Below the pieces are notes generated by a model that made no database searches, was not told the DNA's origin, and worked only from the letters and a program-made list of their open reading frames with translations. From Actinomycetes bacterium (lineage in GTDB: Bacteria; Actinomycetota; Acidimicrobiia; Acidimicrobiales; Palsa-688), in contig JAKAXN010000336.1 in assembly GCA_021816565.1 (NCBI GenBank), positions 1-5,243 of the forward strand: 5,243 nt of DNA, written 5' to 3'. The first letter of the stretch is position 1. Every line of letters begins with the position of its first letter. The position numbers were made by a program, and so were the translations under genes. Shown one piece after another: positions 1 to 5,209 of this stretch.

Positions 1-403
1 GGCGGTCCCGGTCCACCTGGCCGGCGTCGGTCAGGTACTTGGAGTGGTCGATGATGACGGCGTAGTTGACCGTCTCCCCCGACAGGCTGGTCCCGCCGCC
101 CCGGTTGCCTATGGGGGCCCCGAACTTCGAGCAGATCCGGTGGGTGGCCACCACGTCCTCGAGGGTCTTCGGAACGACCACGCCGAGCGGCACCTGGCGG
201 AAGTTGGACCCGTCGTTGGCGTACATGGCCAGCGACGCCCGGTCGAAGCGCACCTCCCCCTGCACCGCCCCGGCCAGGGCCCGCTGCAGGCCGGCCACGT
301 CGACCTGCTCCCGGCCCACCAGGCCGAGGGCCATGGCCGGCTCCGGTTTGACCGGGATGGTCCGCACCCGGGCGTCGGCCGGGTTGCGGTCCGCCGTGCG
401 CAT
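1..403 (-). CDS. FAD-linked oxidase, glycolate/D-lactate dehydrogenase type (N-terminal part, cut by window edge)
   Basis: The 134 visible residues form the start of an FAD-binding oxidoreductase of the family that includes glycolate oxidase subunit GlcD and D-lactate dehydrogenases. These flavoenzymes usually oxidise a 2-hydroxyacid to a 2-oxoacid and pass electrons to a membrane or cytochrome acceptor. Visible in the sequence are a segment typical of the family entrance (RFDRASLAMYANDGSNFRQ within about residues 51-70), then VPLGVVVPKTLEDVV (71-85), then the glycine-rich pyrophosphate-binding loop RGGGTSLSGE at 101-110, which corresponds to the common R-G-x-G-T-S-x-x-G pattern. The start ATG at 403-401 overlaps the stop of the upstream TPP enzyme by one base (TGATG) and has a GGGGAG sequence 8 bases upstream, so translation is probably coupled. 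The rest of the FAD domain, the substrate-binding C-terminal domain and any fused iron-sulfur domain lie outside the window. The substrate is therefore unknown. Family assignment is firm; D-lactate or glycolate specificity is inference. Confidence 0.88.
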   Translation of the reverse strand, partial: MRTADRNPADARVRTIPVKPEPAMALGLVGREQVDVAGLQRALAGAVQGEVRFDRASLAMYANDGSNFRQVPLGVVVPKTLEDVVATHRICSKFGAPIGNRGGGTSLSGETVNYAVIIDHSKYLTDAGQVDRDR

Positions 404-2214
404 CAGTCGTGCTCCCCGGGGATCACGTCCTTCACGTGCTCGGCGAACTCCGACCACTTCCCCTTGAAGCCCTTGACGGCGATGCCCGAGGCGTCCTCGT
501 CGCCACCGGCCAGGCCCTTCAGGGTCTTTTTCAGCATCTGCGGTCGCACGTGGGGCGGCAGGGGCGGTATCTGCGGGTCGGTGACGAACTCGAGCAGCAC
601 CGGCCGGTCGGCGGACAGGGCCCGCTCCCAGGCCGGGACGACCTCCTCCGGCCGGGTCACCTTGATGCCCTCGAAGCCCAGCATCCGGGCGAACTCGGCG
701 GCCGGCACGTAGGGGAGGGTCTGGGTGAAGGGGTTCTTGGGGTCGGCGCTCAGCACCCTCTGCTCGTAGGACACCTGGTTGAGGTCCTCGTTGACCAGCA
801 CCGCGAAGATCAGCGTCGGGTTCTTCTCCAGCAGCTGCTTCTGGTAGCGCTTCACGGTGAGCAGCTCGTTCATGCCGAGCATCTCGAACGCCCCGTCTCC
901 GGTGAAGGCGATCACCGGCCGGTCCGGGTGGGCGAACTTGGCCCCGATGGCGTAGGGGACGCCCGGGACCATGGTGGCCAGCGTCCCCGACAGGGAGGAC
1001 TGCATGCCGGGACGCATCTCCACGTAGCGGGCGAACCAGTTGGTCGCCGAGCCCGAGTCGGAGGTGAAGATGGCACCGTCGGGGAGCCGCTGGTTGAGCT
1101 CCCAGAACACGTACTGCGGGTTGATCGGATCGCCCTTCTGGTGGGCCCGGTCCTCCAGCACCCGTCGCCAGGTGGCCACCTCGCCCTCGATCAGCTCCCG
1201 CCAGGCCCGGTCCTCCTTGCGCTTCAGCATGGGGATGAGGGCCTTGAGGGTGTCCCTGGAGTCGCCCACCAGCGACACGTCGTTCGGGTAGCGAACGCCG
1301 ATCAGGGAGCCGTCGATGTCGATCTCCACGCATCGGGCCTGGCCCTCCGGCGGCAGCCACTCGGCGTAGGGGAACGACGTCCCGATCATGAACAGCGTGT
1401 CGCAGTTCATCATCATCTTGTTGGACGGCTCGGTCCCGAGCAGCCCGATGCCGCCGGTGCTGAAGGGCAGGGTGTCGGGGATGACGTCTTTTCCGAGCAG
1501 GGCCTTGGCCACGCCGCAGCCGAGCAGCTCGGCCACCTCCACCACCTCGGCGGCGGCCTTCTTGGCTCCCTGGCCGATCAGCATGGCCACCCGCTCGCCG
1601 GAGTTGAGGATGTCCGCCGCCTGGCGCAGCAGGCTCTCGTCGGGGATGCAGTGGGGCTGGTTCCACCCGACGCTGCTGTACACGCTGCCGTGCTGGCGGG
1701 GCGGGTCGGAGTACTCCTCCTCCTGCACGTCCTCGGGGACGATCACCACCGCCGGGCGCCGCTCGGTGAACGCCGACTTGATGGCCCGGTCCAGCACGTG
1801 GCGGGCCGAGTACTGGTCCATCACCGTCGACACGAAGCCGCCCACGTCCTTGAACAGGACCTGCAGGTCCACCTCCTGCTGGTAGTGGGCACCCACCGAG
1901 TGGCGCTTCTGCTGGCCGACGATGGCGATCACCGGCTGGTGGTCGAGCTTGGCGTCGTAGAGGCCGTTGATCAGATGGATGGCGCCCGGGCCGGAGGTGG
2001 CGATGCACGCCCCGATCTCCCCGGTGAACTTGGCGTGGGAGCACGCCATGAAAGCGGCCATCTCCTCGTGACGGGCCTGGGTGAAGAACGGGTCCTCCTG
2101 GACCTCCTCGAAGGCCCCGAGGAACCCGTTGATACCGTCCCCCGGGTACCCGTATACCCGGTGAATGCCCCACTCCCGGAGGCGCTCCAGCATGTAGGTG
2201 GCGACCGTGGGCAT
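403..2214 (-). CDS. Thiamine-pyrophosphate-dependent enzyme, pyruvate oxidase/acetolactate synthase superfamily
   Basis: This 603-residue protein has the three-domain layout of the pyruvate oxidase, acetolactate synthase and benzoylformate decarboxylase superfamily: an N-terminal TPP pyrimidine-binding domain (about 1-170), a central Rossmann-like domain (about 190-330) and a C-terminal TPP pyrophosphate-binding domain (about 365-550). E50 in RHEEMAAF occupies the place of the catalytic glutamate that activates TPP; in E. coli PoxB this residue is also Glu50. SGPGAIHLINGLYDA (74-88) is a typical family block. The Mg/TPP motif starts with GDG at 439-441 and ends with N475 in VNEDLNQV. Segments such as GVRYPNDVSLVGDS (306-319) resemble pyruvate oxidases more than true acetolactate synthases. 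The likely reaction is decarboxylation of a 2-oxoacid such as pyruvate, but oxidase, quinone-linked dehydrogenase and synthase activities cannot be told apart here. The start is fixed by an AAGGAG site 10 bases upstream. No partner ilvN-like small subunit gene is next to it, which argues against biosynthetic acetolactate synthase. It is the first gene of a pair with the FAD oxidase downstream. Confidence 0.9.
   Translation of the reverse strand: MPTVATYMLERLREWGIHRVYGYPGDGINGFLGAFEEVQEDPFFTQARHEEMAAFMACSHAKFTGEIGACIATSGPGAIHLINGLYDAKLDHQPVIAIVGQQKRHSVGAHYQQEVDLQVLFKDVGGFVSTVMDQYSARHVLDRAIKSAFTERRPAVVIVPEDVQEEEYSDPPRQHGSVYSSVGWNQPHCIPDESLLRQAADILNSGERVAMLIGQGAKKAAAEVVEVAELLGCGVAKALLGKDVIPDTLPFSTGGIGLLGTEPSNKMMMNCDTLFMIGTSFPYAEWLPPEGQARCVEIDIDGSLIGVRYPNDVSLVGDSRDTLKALIPMLKRKEDRAWRELIEGEVATWRRVLEDRAHQKGDPINPQYVFWELNQRLPDGAIFTSDSGSATNWFARYVEMRPGMQSSLSGTLATMVPGVPYAIGAKFAHPDRPVIAFTGDGAFEMLGMNELLTVKRYQKQLLEKNPTLIFAVLVNEDLNQVSYEQRVLSADPKNPFTQTLPYVPAAEFARMLGFEGIKVTRPEEVVPAWERALSADRPVLLEFVTDPQIPPLPPHVRPQMLKKTLKGLAGGDEDASGIAVKGFKGKWSEFAEHVKDVIPGEHD
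412..417 (-). promoter_or_regulatory. Ribosome binding site of the FAD oxidase gene
   Basis: GGGGAG lies inside the last codons of the TPP enzyme gene and 8 bases before the ATG at 403. It supports this ATG as the start and supports coupled translation through the 1-base TGATG overlap. Confidence 0.6.
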
Positions 2215-2224
2215 ATGTGTGACA

Positions 2225-2230
2225 CTCCTT
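2225..2230 (-). promoter_or_regulatory. Ribosome binding site of the TPP enzyme gene
   Basis: AAGGAG stands 10 bases before the ATG at 2214. It favours this codon over the internal Met8 as the start. The N-terminal residues after this ATG (MPTVATYMLERL) align naturally with the start of PoxB-like proteins. Confidence 0.7.
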
Positions 2231-2246
2231 GGCTGGGGATCTCACG

Positions 2247-2265
2247 CGGCGGACGACCTCCGCCG
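2247..2265 (-). other. Hairpin upstream of the TPP enzyme gene
   Basis: A perfect 7-bp inverted repeat (arms CGGCGGA and TCCGCCG) with a 5-base loop lies 17 bases before the AAGGAG site of the TPP gene. It is the strongest of three hairpins in the gap. It could be a factor-assisted termination element, an mRNA end stabiliser for cheX or a leader structure. Short GC-rich inverted repeats also arise by chance at this base composition. Confidence 0.35.
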
Positions 2266-2338
2266 GCCGTACCATCGCGAGATACCCGGTCGGCGCCGGG
2301 CAAACCCTGCCGGAGCGCCGGCGGGGAGGCGGGGCGGG

Positions 2339-2779
2339 TCAGCCCTCCCCGGTCCACACCGTCACGACCACCGGCTCGTCCAGCCAGGTGAAGGTGACGT
2401 TGTAGCCCAGCTCCATGTGCCCGGGGACCTCGAACGGCCCGTCGTGCACGGTGGGCAGGCTGAGCTCGGTCGGCCCGGGGAGGATGCCCTTGATGTTCCC
2501 GCCGACCACGTTGATCAGCTCGCCGATGGCGTCGCGCACCTCGGCCGCGGTGAGCTCGTCGTCGGTCATGTCGAACATGGCCCGGGCCGCGTGACGGGCC
2601 GCGCTCCTCGAGCACGACAGGCAGGCGGTGCCGTTCCACGCCCCGCTGATGGTGATGGTGGCGGCGAGCTCCCCGCCGCCCACGCCTCCGGGGCGCAGAT
2701 CCCCCTCGTCGCAGAGCAGGGCGTTCCAGATCTCCTGCGTCATCTCGACGATGGTCTCGGTGGTGAGGGTCGAGGTCAT
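2339..2779 (-). CDS. cheX: CheX-type phosphatase of phospho-CheY
   Basis: This 146-residue cytoplasmic protein belongs to the CheC/CheX/FliY phosphatase group, which removes the phosphate from phospho-CheY and ends the chemotactic signal. The single active-site signature is visible as D83-x3-E87-x2-N90 within DAIGELINVVGGNIKGIL (83-100). The Glu and Asn are the residues that act on the CheY aspartyl phosphate in this family. The block LSLPTVHDG (106-114) and the sandwich-like strands at 39-48 and 124-142 fit CheX. CheC has two such signatures and is longer, so CheX is the better name. The start ATG at 2779 overlaps the cheY stop as ATGA and has AGGAG 10 bases upstream. The same frame stays open 67 codons further upstream inside cheY, but those codons give a low-quality Arg/Pro/Gly-rich peptide and no family match. 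C53 and C56 form a CxxC, with no sign of a metal site. Direct adjacency to cheY suggests that CheY is its substrate. Confidence 0.9.
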   Translation of the reverse strand: MTSTLTTETIVEMTQEIWNALLCDEGDLRPGGVGGGELAATITISGAWNGTACLSCSRSAARHAARAMFDMTDDELTAAEVRDAIGELINVVGGNIKGILPGPTELSLPTVHDGPFEVPGHMELGYNVTFTWLDEPVVVTVWTGEG

Positions 2780-3174
2780 GGCGTTGCAGCTCCTGTGGGG
2801 ACGGTCGGCGCCAGGCCCAGCAGGGCCAGCTTGTCGACGAGGGCGTCGGGCGTGAACGGCTTGATGAGGTACTCGGTGGCCCCCGCCGCCAGGGCCTTCA
2901 CTATCTGGCCGTGCTCGTTCTCGGTCGTGACCATCATGATGGTCATCGGCCGCCACTCGGCCCGCTTGCGGGTGGCGCACACGAACTCGTACCCGTTCAT
3001 GATCGGCATGTGCCAGTCGACCAGGGCGATGTCGGGAAGAGGCCCTTTCTCGAGGGCGTCCATGGCCGCCTGGCCGTTCTCCGCCTGGACGATCTCGTCG
3101 ACACCGATGCCGGTGAGAATCCTCGACACGATCGAGCGCATCGAGCGCGAGTCGTCCACTACCAGTGCTTTCAT
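2776..3174 (-). CDS. cheY: Chemotaxis response regulator CheY (single receiver domain)
   Basis: This 132-residue protein is a receiver domain with no output domain. All the residues needed for phosphorylation are present: acidic pair D7-D8, phospho-acceptor D53 in LVDWHMPIMNG, switch residue T83 in MMVTTE, Y102 at the position of E. coli Tyr106 and K105 in YLIKPFT. The DWHMP and KPFTP blocks are typical of true CheY proteins that bind the flagellar switch. The expected role is to accept phosphate from CheA and change motor rotation; a type IV pilus or other motility output is possible, since no motor genes are visible. The start ATG at 3174 overlaps the stop of cheR as ATGA and has AAGGGG 5 bases upstream. 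After the domain there is a short Pro/Ala/Thr tail (about 121-132). The adjacent cheX probably encodes its phosphatase. Confidence 0.93.
   Translation of the reverse strand: MKALVVDDSRSMRSIVSRILTGIGVDEIVQAENGQAAMDALEKGPLPDIALVDWHMPIMNGYEFVCATRKRAEWRPMTIMMVTTENEHGQIVKALAAGATEYLIKPFTPDALVDKLALLGLAPTVPTGAATP
2790..2794 (-). promoter_or_regulatory. Ribosome binding site of cheX
   Basis: AGGAG lies within the last codons of cheY, 10 bases before the ATG at 2779. It decides the start against upstream in-frame codons that would extend cheX deep into cheY. Confidence 0.65.
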
Positions 3175-3998
3175 CGTTTCCCCTTCAGTCGGTAGAACGT
3201 GGCCCCGTCGGCCGTCTGGGCCTCGAACACGTCGGTCACGCCCATCATCGTCTCCGAGGAGCCGATGAAGAGATAGCCGTCCGGCTCGAGGCAGCCGGCG
3301 GCGGATTCGAGGATCCGCTTCCGGGTGGGCAGGTCGAAGTAGATCAACACGTTGCGCACCATGATCAGGTCGAACCGGGGCATGAGCGGCCACGGCTCGG
3401 CCAGATTCATCTGCCGGAAGGTGGCCAGCTTCCGGATGTCCTCGTTGATCCGGTACTGGGCCCCTTCGTGGGTGAAGTTGCGGACCAGCATCGACGCCGG
3501 CAGACCCCGGTTGATCTCCAGGGTGCTGTAGCGGCCCTCCCGGGCCCGGGTGACCATCTCGCTGCTCAGGTCGGTCCCGAGCAGCGTCAGGTCCCAGCCG
3601 GCCACATCGGGGAAGCTCTCCCCGAGGAGCATGGTGAGGCTGTAGAGCTCCTGACCGGACGAGCAGGCCGCGCTCCACACCGATAGGCGGTGGGTGACGC
3701 TCCGACGGGACACCAGGTCCGGGATGATGGTCCGGCGCAGGGCGTTGAAGGGGTGCACGTCGCGGAACCACAGGGTCTCGTTGGTGGTCATGGCCTCGAC
3801 GACGCGGTCCTCGAGGGCCCGGTTCCGGGTGAGGCGCACCCGCTCCATCAGGGCCTCGGCCGACGCCAGGCCCAGCTCCCGGGCCACAGGCTGCAGCCGG
3901 GATTCGAGCAGGTACTCCTTGTCGTCGGCCAGCACGATGGCCGACCGCTCGAAGACGAGCTGCTGCAGGTACGGGAAGTCCGCGGTGGCCAGGGTCAT
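3171..3998 (-). CDS. cheR: Chemotaxis receptor methyltransferase CheR
   Basis: This 275-residue protein transfers methyl groups from S-adenosylmethionine to glutamates of chemoreceptors, the forward half of adaptation. It has an N-terminal helical domain (about 1-75) followed by the SAM-dependent methyltransferase domain. Visible blocks are TTNETLWFRD (71-80), the SAM-binding loop WSAACSSGQELYSL (108-121), the acidic residue D143 in LLGTDLS, RNVLIYFD (215-222) and LFIGSSET (243-250). Length matches the usual 270-290 residues. In the SAM loop the more common GEEPYS is here GQELYS, a mild variation. The loop of the small beta subdomain (FTHEGAQYRI, 175-184) is about four residues shorter than in E. 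coli CheR. The start ATG at 3998 overlaps the cheB stop as ATGA, and a strong AGGAGGAG site lies 7 bases upstream; a longer reading by 79 codons would lie entirely within cheB and is rejected. Confidence 0.95.
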   Translation of the reverse strand: MTLATADFPYLQQLVFERSAIVLADDKEYLLESRLQPVARELGLASAEALMERVRLTRNRALEDRVVEAMTTNETLWFRDVHPFNALRRTIIPDLVSRRSVTHRLSVWSAACSSGQELYSLTMLLGESFPDVAGWDLTLLGTDLSSEMVTRAREGRYSTLEINRGLPASMLVRNFTHEGAQYRINEDIRKLATFRQMNLAEPWPLMPRFDLIMVRNVLIYFDLPTRKRILESAAGCLEPDGYLFIGSSETMMGVTDVFEAQTADGATFYRLKGKR

Positions 3999-5209
3999 AG
4001 ATGTTCTCCTCCTGCCAGACCCAGCCGTTTGCACACGTTCGGGGCGATGCGGTCGAGCGGCACGCTCTCGGCCGAGAGTCCGGCCTCGAACACCGCCCCG
4101 GGCATCCCCCACACCAGGCACGAGCTCTCGTCCTGGGTGATCACTGTCCCGCCGCCCTCGGTGATGGCCCGGGCGCCGTTCACGCCGTCGCGTCCCATCC
4201 CGGTCAGCACGACACCGAGCAGGGCCGGGCCCCACAGCCGGGCCGCGCTGCGGAACATGACGTCCACCGCCGGCCGGCAGTAGTTCTCCGGGGGACCCTC
4301 GTCGAACTCGATCACCACCCGCCCGGCCCGGCGGGCCACGACCATGTGCAGGCCGCCCCGGGCGACGTACAGATGGCCGGGCTCGACCGTCATGCCCGCA
4401 TCGCCCTCCACCACGGTGATGCGGCTCTTGTCGTTCAGCCGCTTGGCCAGGAGCTGGGTGAAGGTCTCCGGCATGTGCTGGGTGAGCAGCATGGGGACGG
4501 ACAGCTCGGCGGGGAACTGAGGTATCAGCTCGGCCAGGGCGTTGGGCCCCCCGGCCGACGAGCCGATCACGACCGCTTCCACCGGCCGCGTCGCCACCGT
4601 CCGGCGCCCCACGGCCGGGGCCGGCGCCGGGGCAATCCGGGGGGAGGCGGCCGGGCCCGGGCCGGGCCCGCCGGCGGGGGCCGGAGCGGCCGGCCGGGCC
4701 GGTCGGTCCGAGGCCGGGGGTCGGCGGGAGGTCACGTCCCTCCGGCGGCCGATGGCGCCCCAGCTGCGGACCAGCGGGACCAGCTGGGTCCGTACCGCCT
4801 CGATGGTCTCGTTGAGGCTGCCCTGCGAGACCGGCTTGGTGGCGTAGTCGCTGGCCCCGCTGGAGAGCGCGTCGAGGGTGGCCGACGCGGCCCGGCTGGT
4901 CAGGGTGGAGAACATGATCACCGGCAGGCCGGGCCAGCGGGGCCGGAGCTGCTTCAGGGTGGCCAGCCCGTCGAGGACCGGCATCTCCACGTCGAGCACC
5001 ACCACGTGGGGCCGGAACGACTCGATCCGCTCCAGGGCCTCCTGGCCGTTGGAGGCGGTGCCGACCACCTCCACGCCGTGCTCGTCGGCCAGCACCCGGC
5101 CGACGACCCGGCGGATGACCGCCGAGTCGTCCACCAGCATCACCCGGGTCACGTCGTCGGGACGCGGGTCGGGCCCGGCGGTGGCGCGGTTGGCCAGGGC
5201 CGCGTTCAT
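3995..5209 (-). CDS. cheB: Chemotaxis receptor methylesterase/glutamine deamidase CheB
   Basis: This 404-residue protein removes methyl groups from receptor glutamates and often deamidates receptor glutamines, under control of phosphorylation by CheA. Domain order is a receiver domain (about 21-145), a linker (about 147-208) and a catalytic domain (about 209-396). The receiver has D27-D28, phospho-acceptor D73 in VLDVEMPVLDG, S101 in FSTLTS and K125 in YATKP. The serine-hydrolase-like triad is visible: S218 in GSSAGGP, H245 in LTQHMPETFT and D341 in LTGMGRDG. The linker is rich in Pro, Ala, Gly and Arg and is much longer than in enteric CheB, which explains the length of 404 against about 350. 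The ATG at 5209 is the chosen start: it makes an ATGA overlap with a frame entering from upstream and has GGAGG about 4 bases before it, though that spacing is short. Internal GTG (codons 20 and 23) or ATG (24) starts are possible but lack a ribosome site. It leads the visible cheB-cheR-cheY-cheX cassette. Confidence 0.95.
   Translation of the reverse strand: MNAALANRATAGPDPRPDDVTRVMLVDDSAVIRRVVGRVLADEHGVEVVGTASNGQEALERIESFRPHVVVLDVEMPVLDGLATLKQLRPRWPGLPVIMFSTLTSRAASATLDALSSGASDYATKPVSQGSLNETIEAVRTQLVPLVRSWGAIGRRRDVTSRRPPASDRPARPAAPAPAGGPGPGPAASPRIAPAPAPAVGRRTVATRPVEAVVIGSSAGGPNALAELIPQFPAELSVPMLLTQHMPETFTQLLAKRLNDKSRITVVEGDAGMTVEPGHLYVARGGLHMVVARRAGRVVIEFDEGPPENYCRPAVDVMFRSAARLWGPALLGVVLTGMGRDGVNGARAITEGGGTVITQDESSCLVWGMPGAVFEAGLSAESVPLDRIAPNVCKRLGLAGGEHL
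4006..4013 (-). promoter_or_regulatory. Strong ribosome binding site of cheR
   Basis: AGGAGGAG, 7 bases before the ATG at 3998, is written into the Ala-Gly-Gly-Glu codons near the end of cheB. It is the best Shine-Dalgarno match in the window and fixes the cheR start. Confidence 0.8.
4620..4700. repeat. GC-rich low-complexity stretch coding for the CheB linker
   Basis: The DNA is composed almost only of G and C and holds the palindrome CGGGCCCG twice, at 4652-4659 and 4663-4670, plus several CCGG-type repeats. On the minus strand it encodes alternating Gly-Pro and Ala-Pro residues of the CheB linker (about residues 170-197). This is an in-frame coding low-complexity region and not a mobile element. 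Confidence 0.6.

Larger units (their letters stand above)
2215..2338 (-). other. Intergenic gap between cheX and the TPP enzyme gene, with three small hairpins
   Basis: This is the only non-coding gap in the window. Read on the minus strand, it follows the cheX stop and holds three GC-rich inverted repeats: arms 2318-2322/2309-2313 (5 bp, 4-base loop), 2296-2300/2285-2289 (5 bp, 6-base loop) and 2259-2265/2247-2253 (7 bp, 5-base loop). None is followed by a run of T, so a classical intrinsic terminator is not shown. The gap could contain the end of the chemotaxis transcript and a promoter for the TPP/FAD pair, but I could not find a convincing -35/-10 pair with normal spacing. Confidence 0.5.

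Noticed and set aside
44..712. A plus-strand open frame across the FAD oxidase and the end of the TPP gene
   Set aside because: It crosses the boundary of two well-supported minus-strand genes and has no recognisable motif.
784..796. Apparent loss of the first Asn of the NN end of the TPP motif (VN in place of NN)
   Set aside because: The second Asn, which binds the metal, is kept as N475, and the first position varies in known pyruvate oxidases, so this is not a defect.
2270..2305. A possible promoter for the TPP/FAD pair (TTGCCC and TATCTC on the minus strand)
   Set aside because: The spacing between the two boxes is only about 13 bases and the match is weak, so it is no better than chance.
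409..2391. A 660-residue plus-strand open frame opposite the TPP enzyme gene
   Set aside because: It mirrors a real gene with clear catalytic motifs. Its product is a His/Leu/Gly/Val/Arg-rich sequence without family motifs, as expected for an antisense frame in high-GC DNA.
2611..2622. CxxC motif in CheX (C53, C56) as a metal or redox site
   Set aside because: A lone CxxC with no second cysteine or histidine pair nearby, in a region expected to be a strand of the CheX fold, does not support metal binding.
1971..2639. A minus-strand open frame spanning the gap between cheX and the TPP gene
   Set aside because: It is a shifted frame of both genes, rich in Arg, Pro and Ser, with no domain and no ribosome site.
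2198..3268. A 356-residue plus-strand open frame opposite cheX and cheY
   Set aside because: The opposite strand codes for CheX and CheY with full active sites. The plus-strand product is low-complexity Arg/Gly/Pro/His sequence.
3690..4283. Plus-strand open frames opposite cheR and the end of cheB
   Set aside because: They are antisense shadows; the minus strand has unambiguous CheR and CheB motifs and coupled starts.
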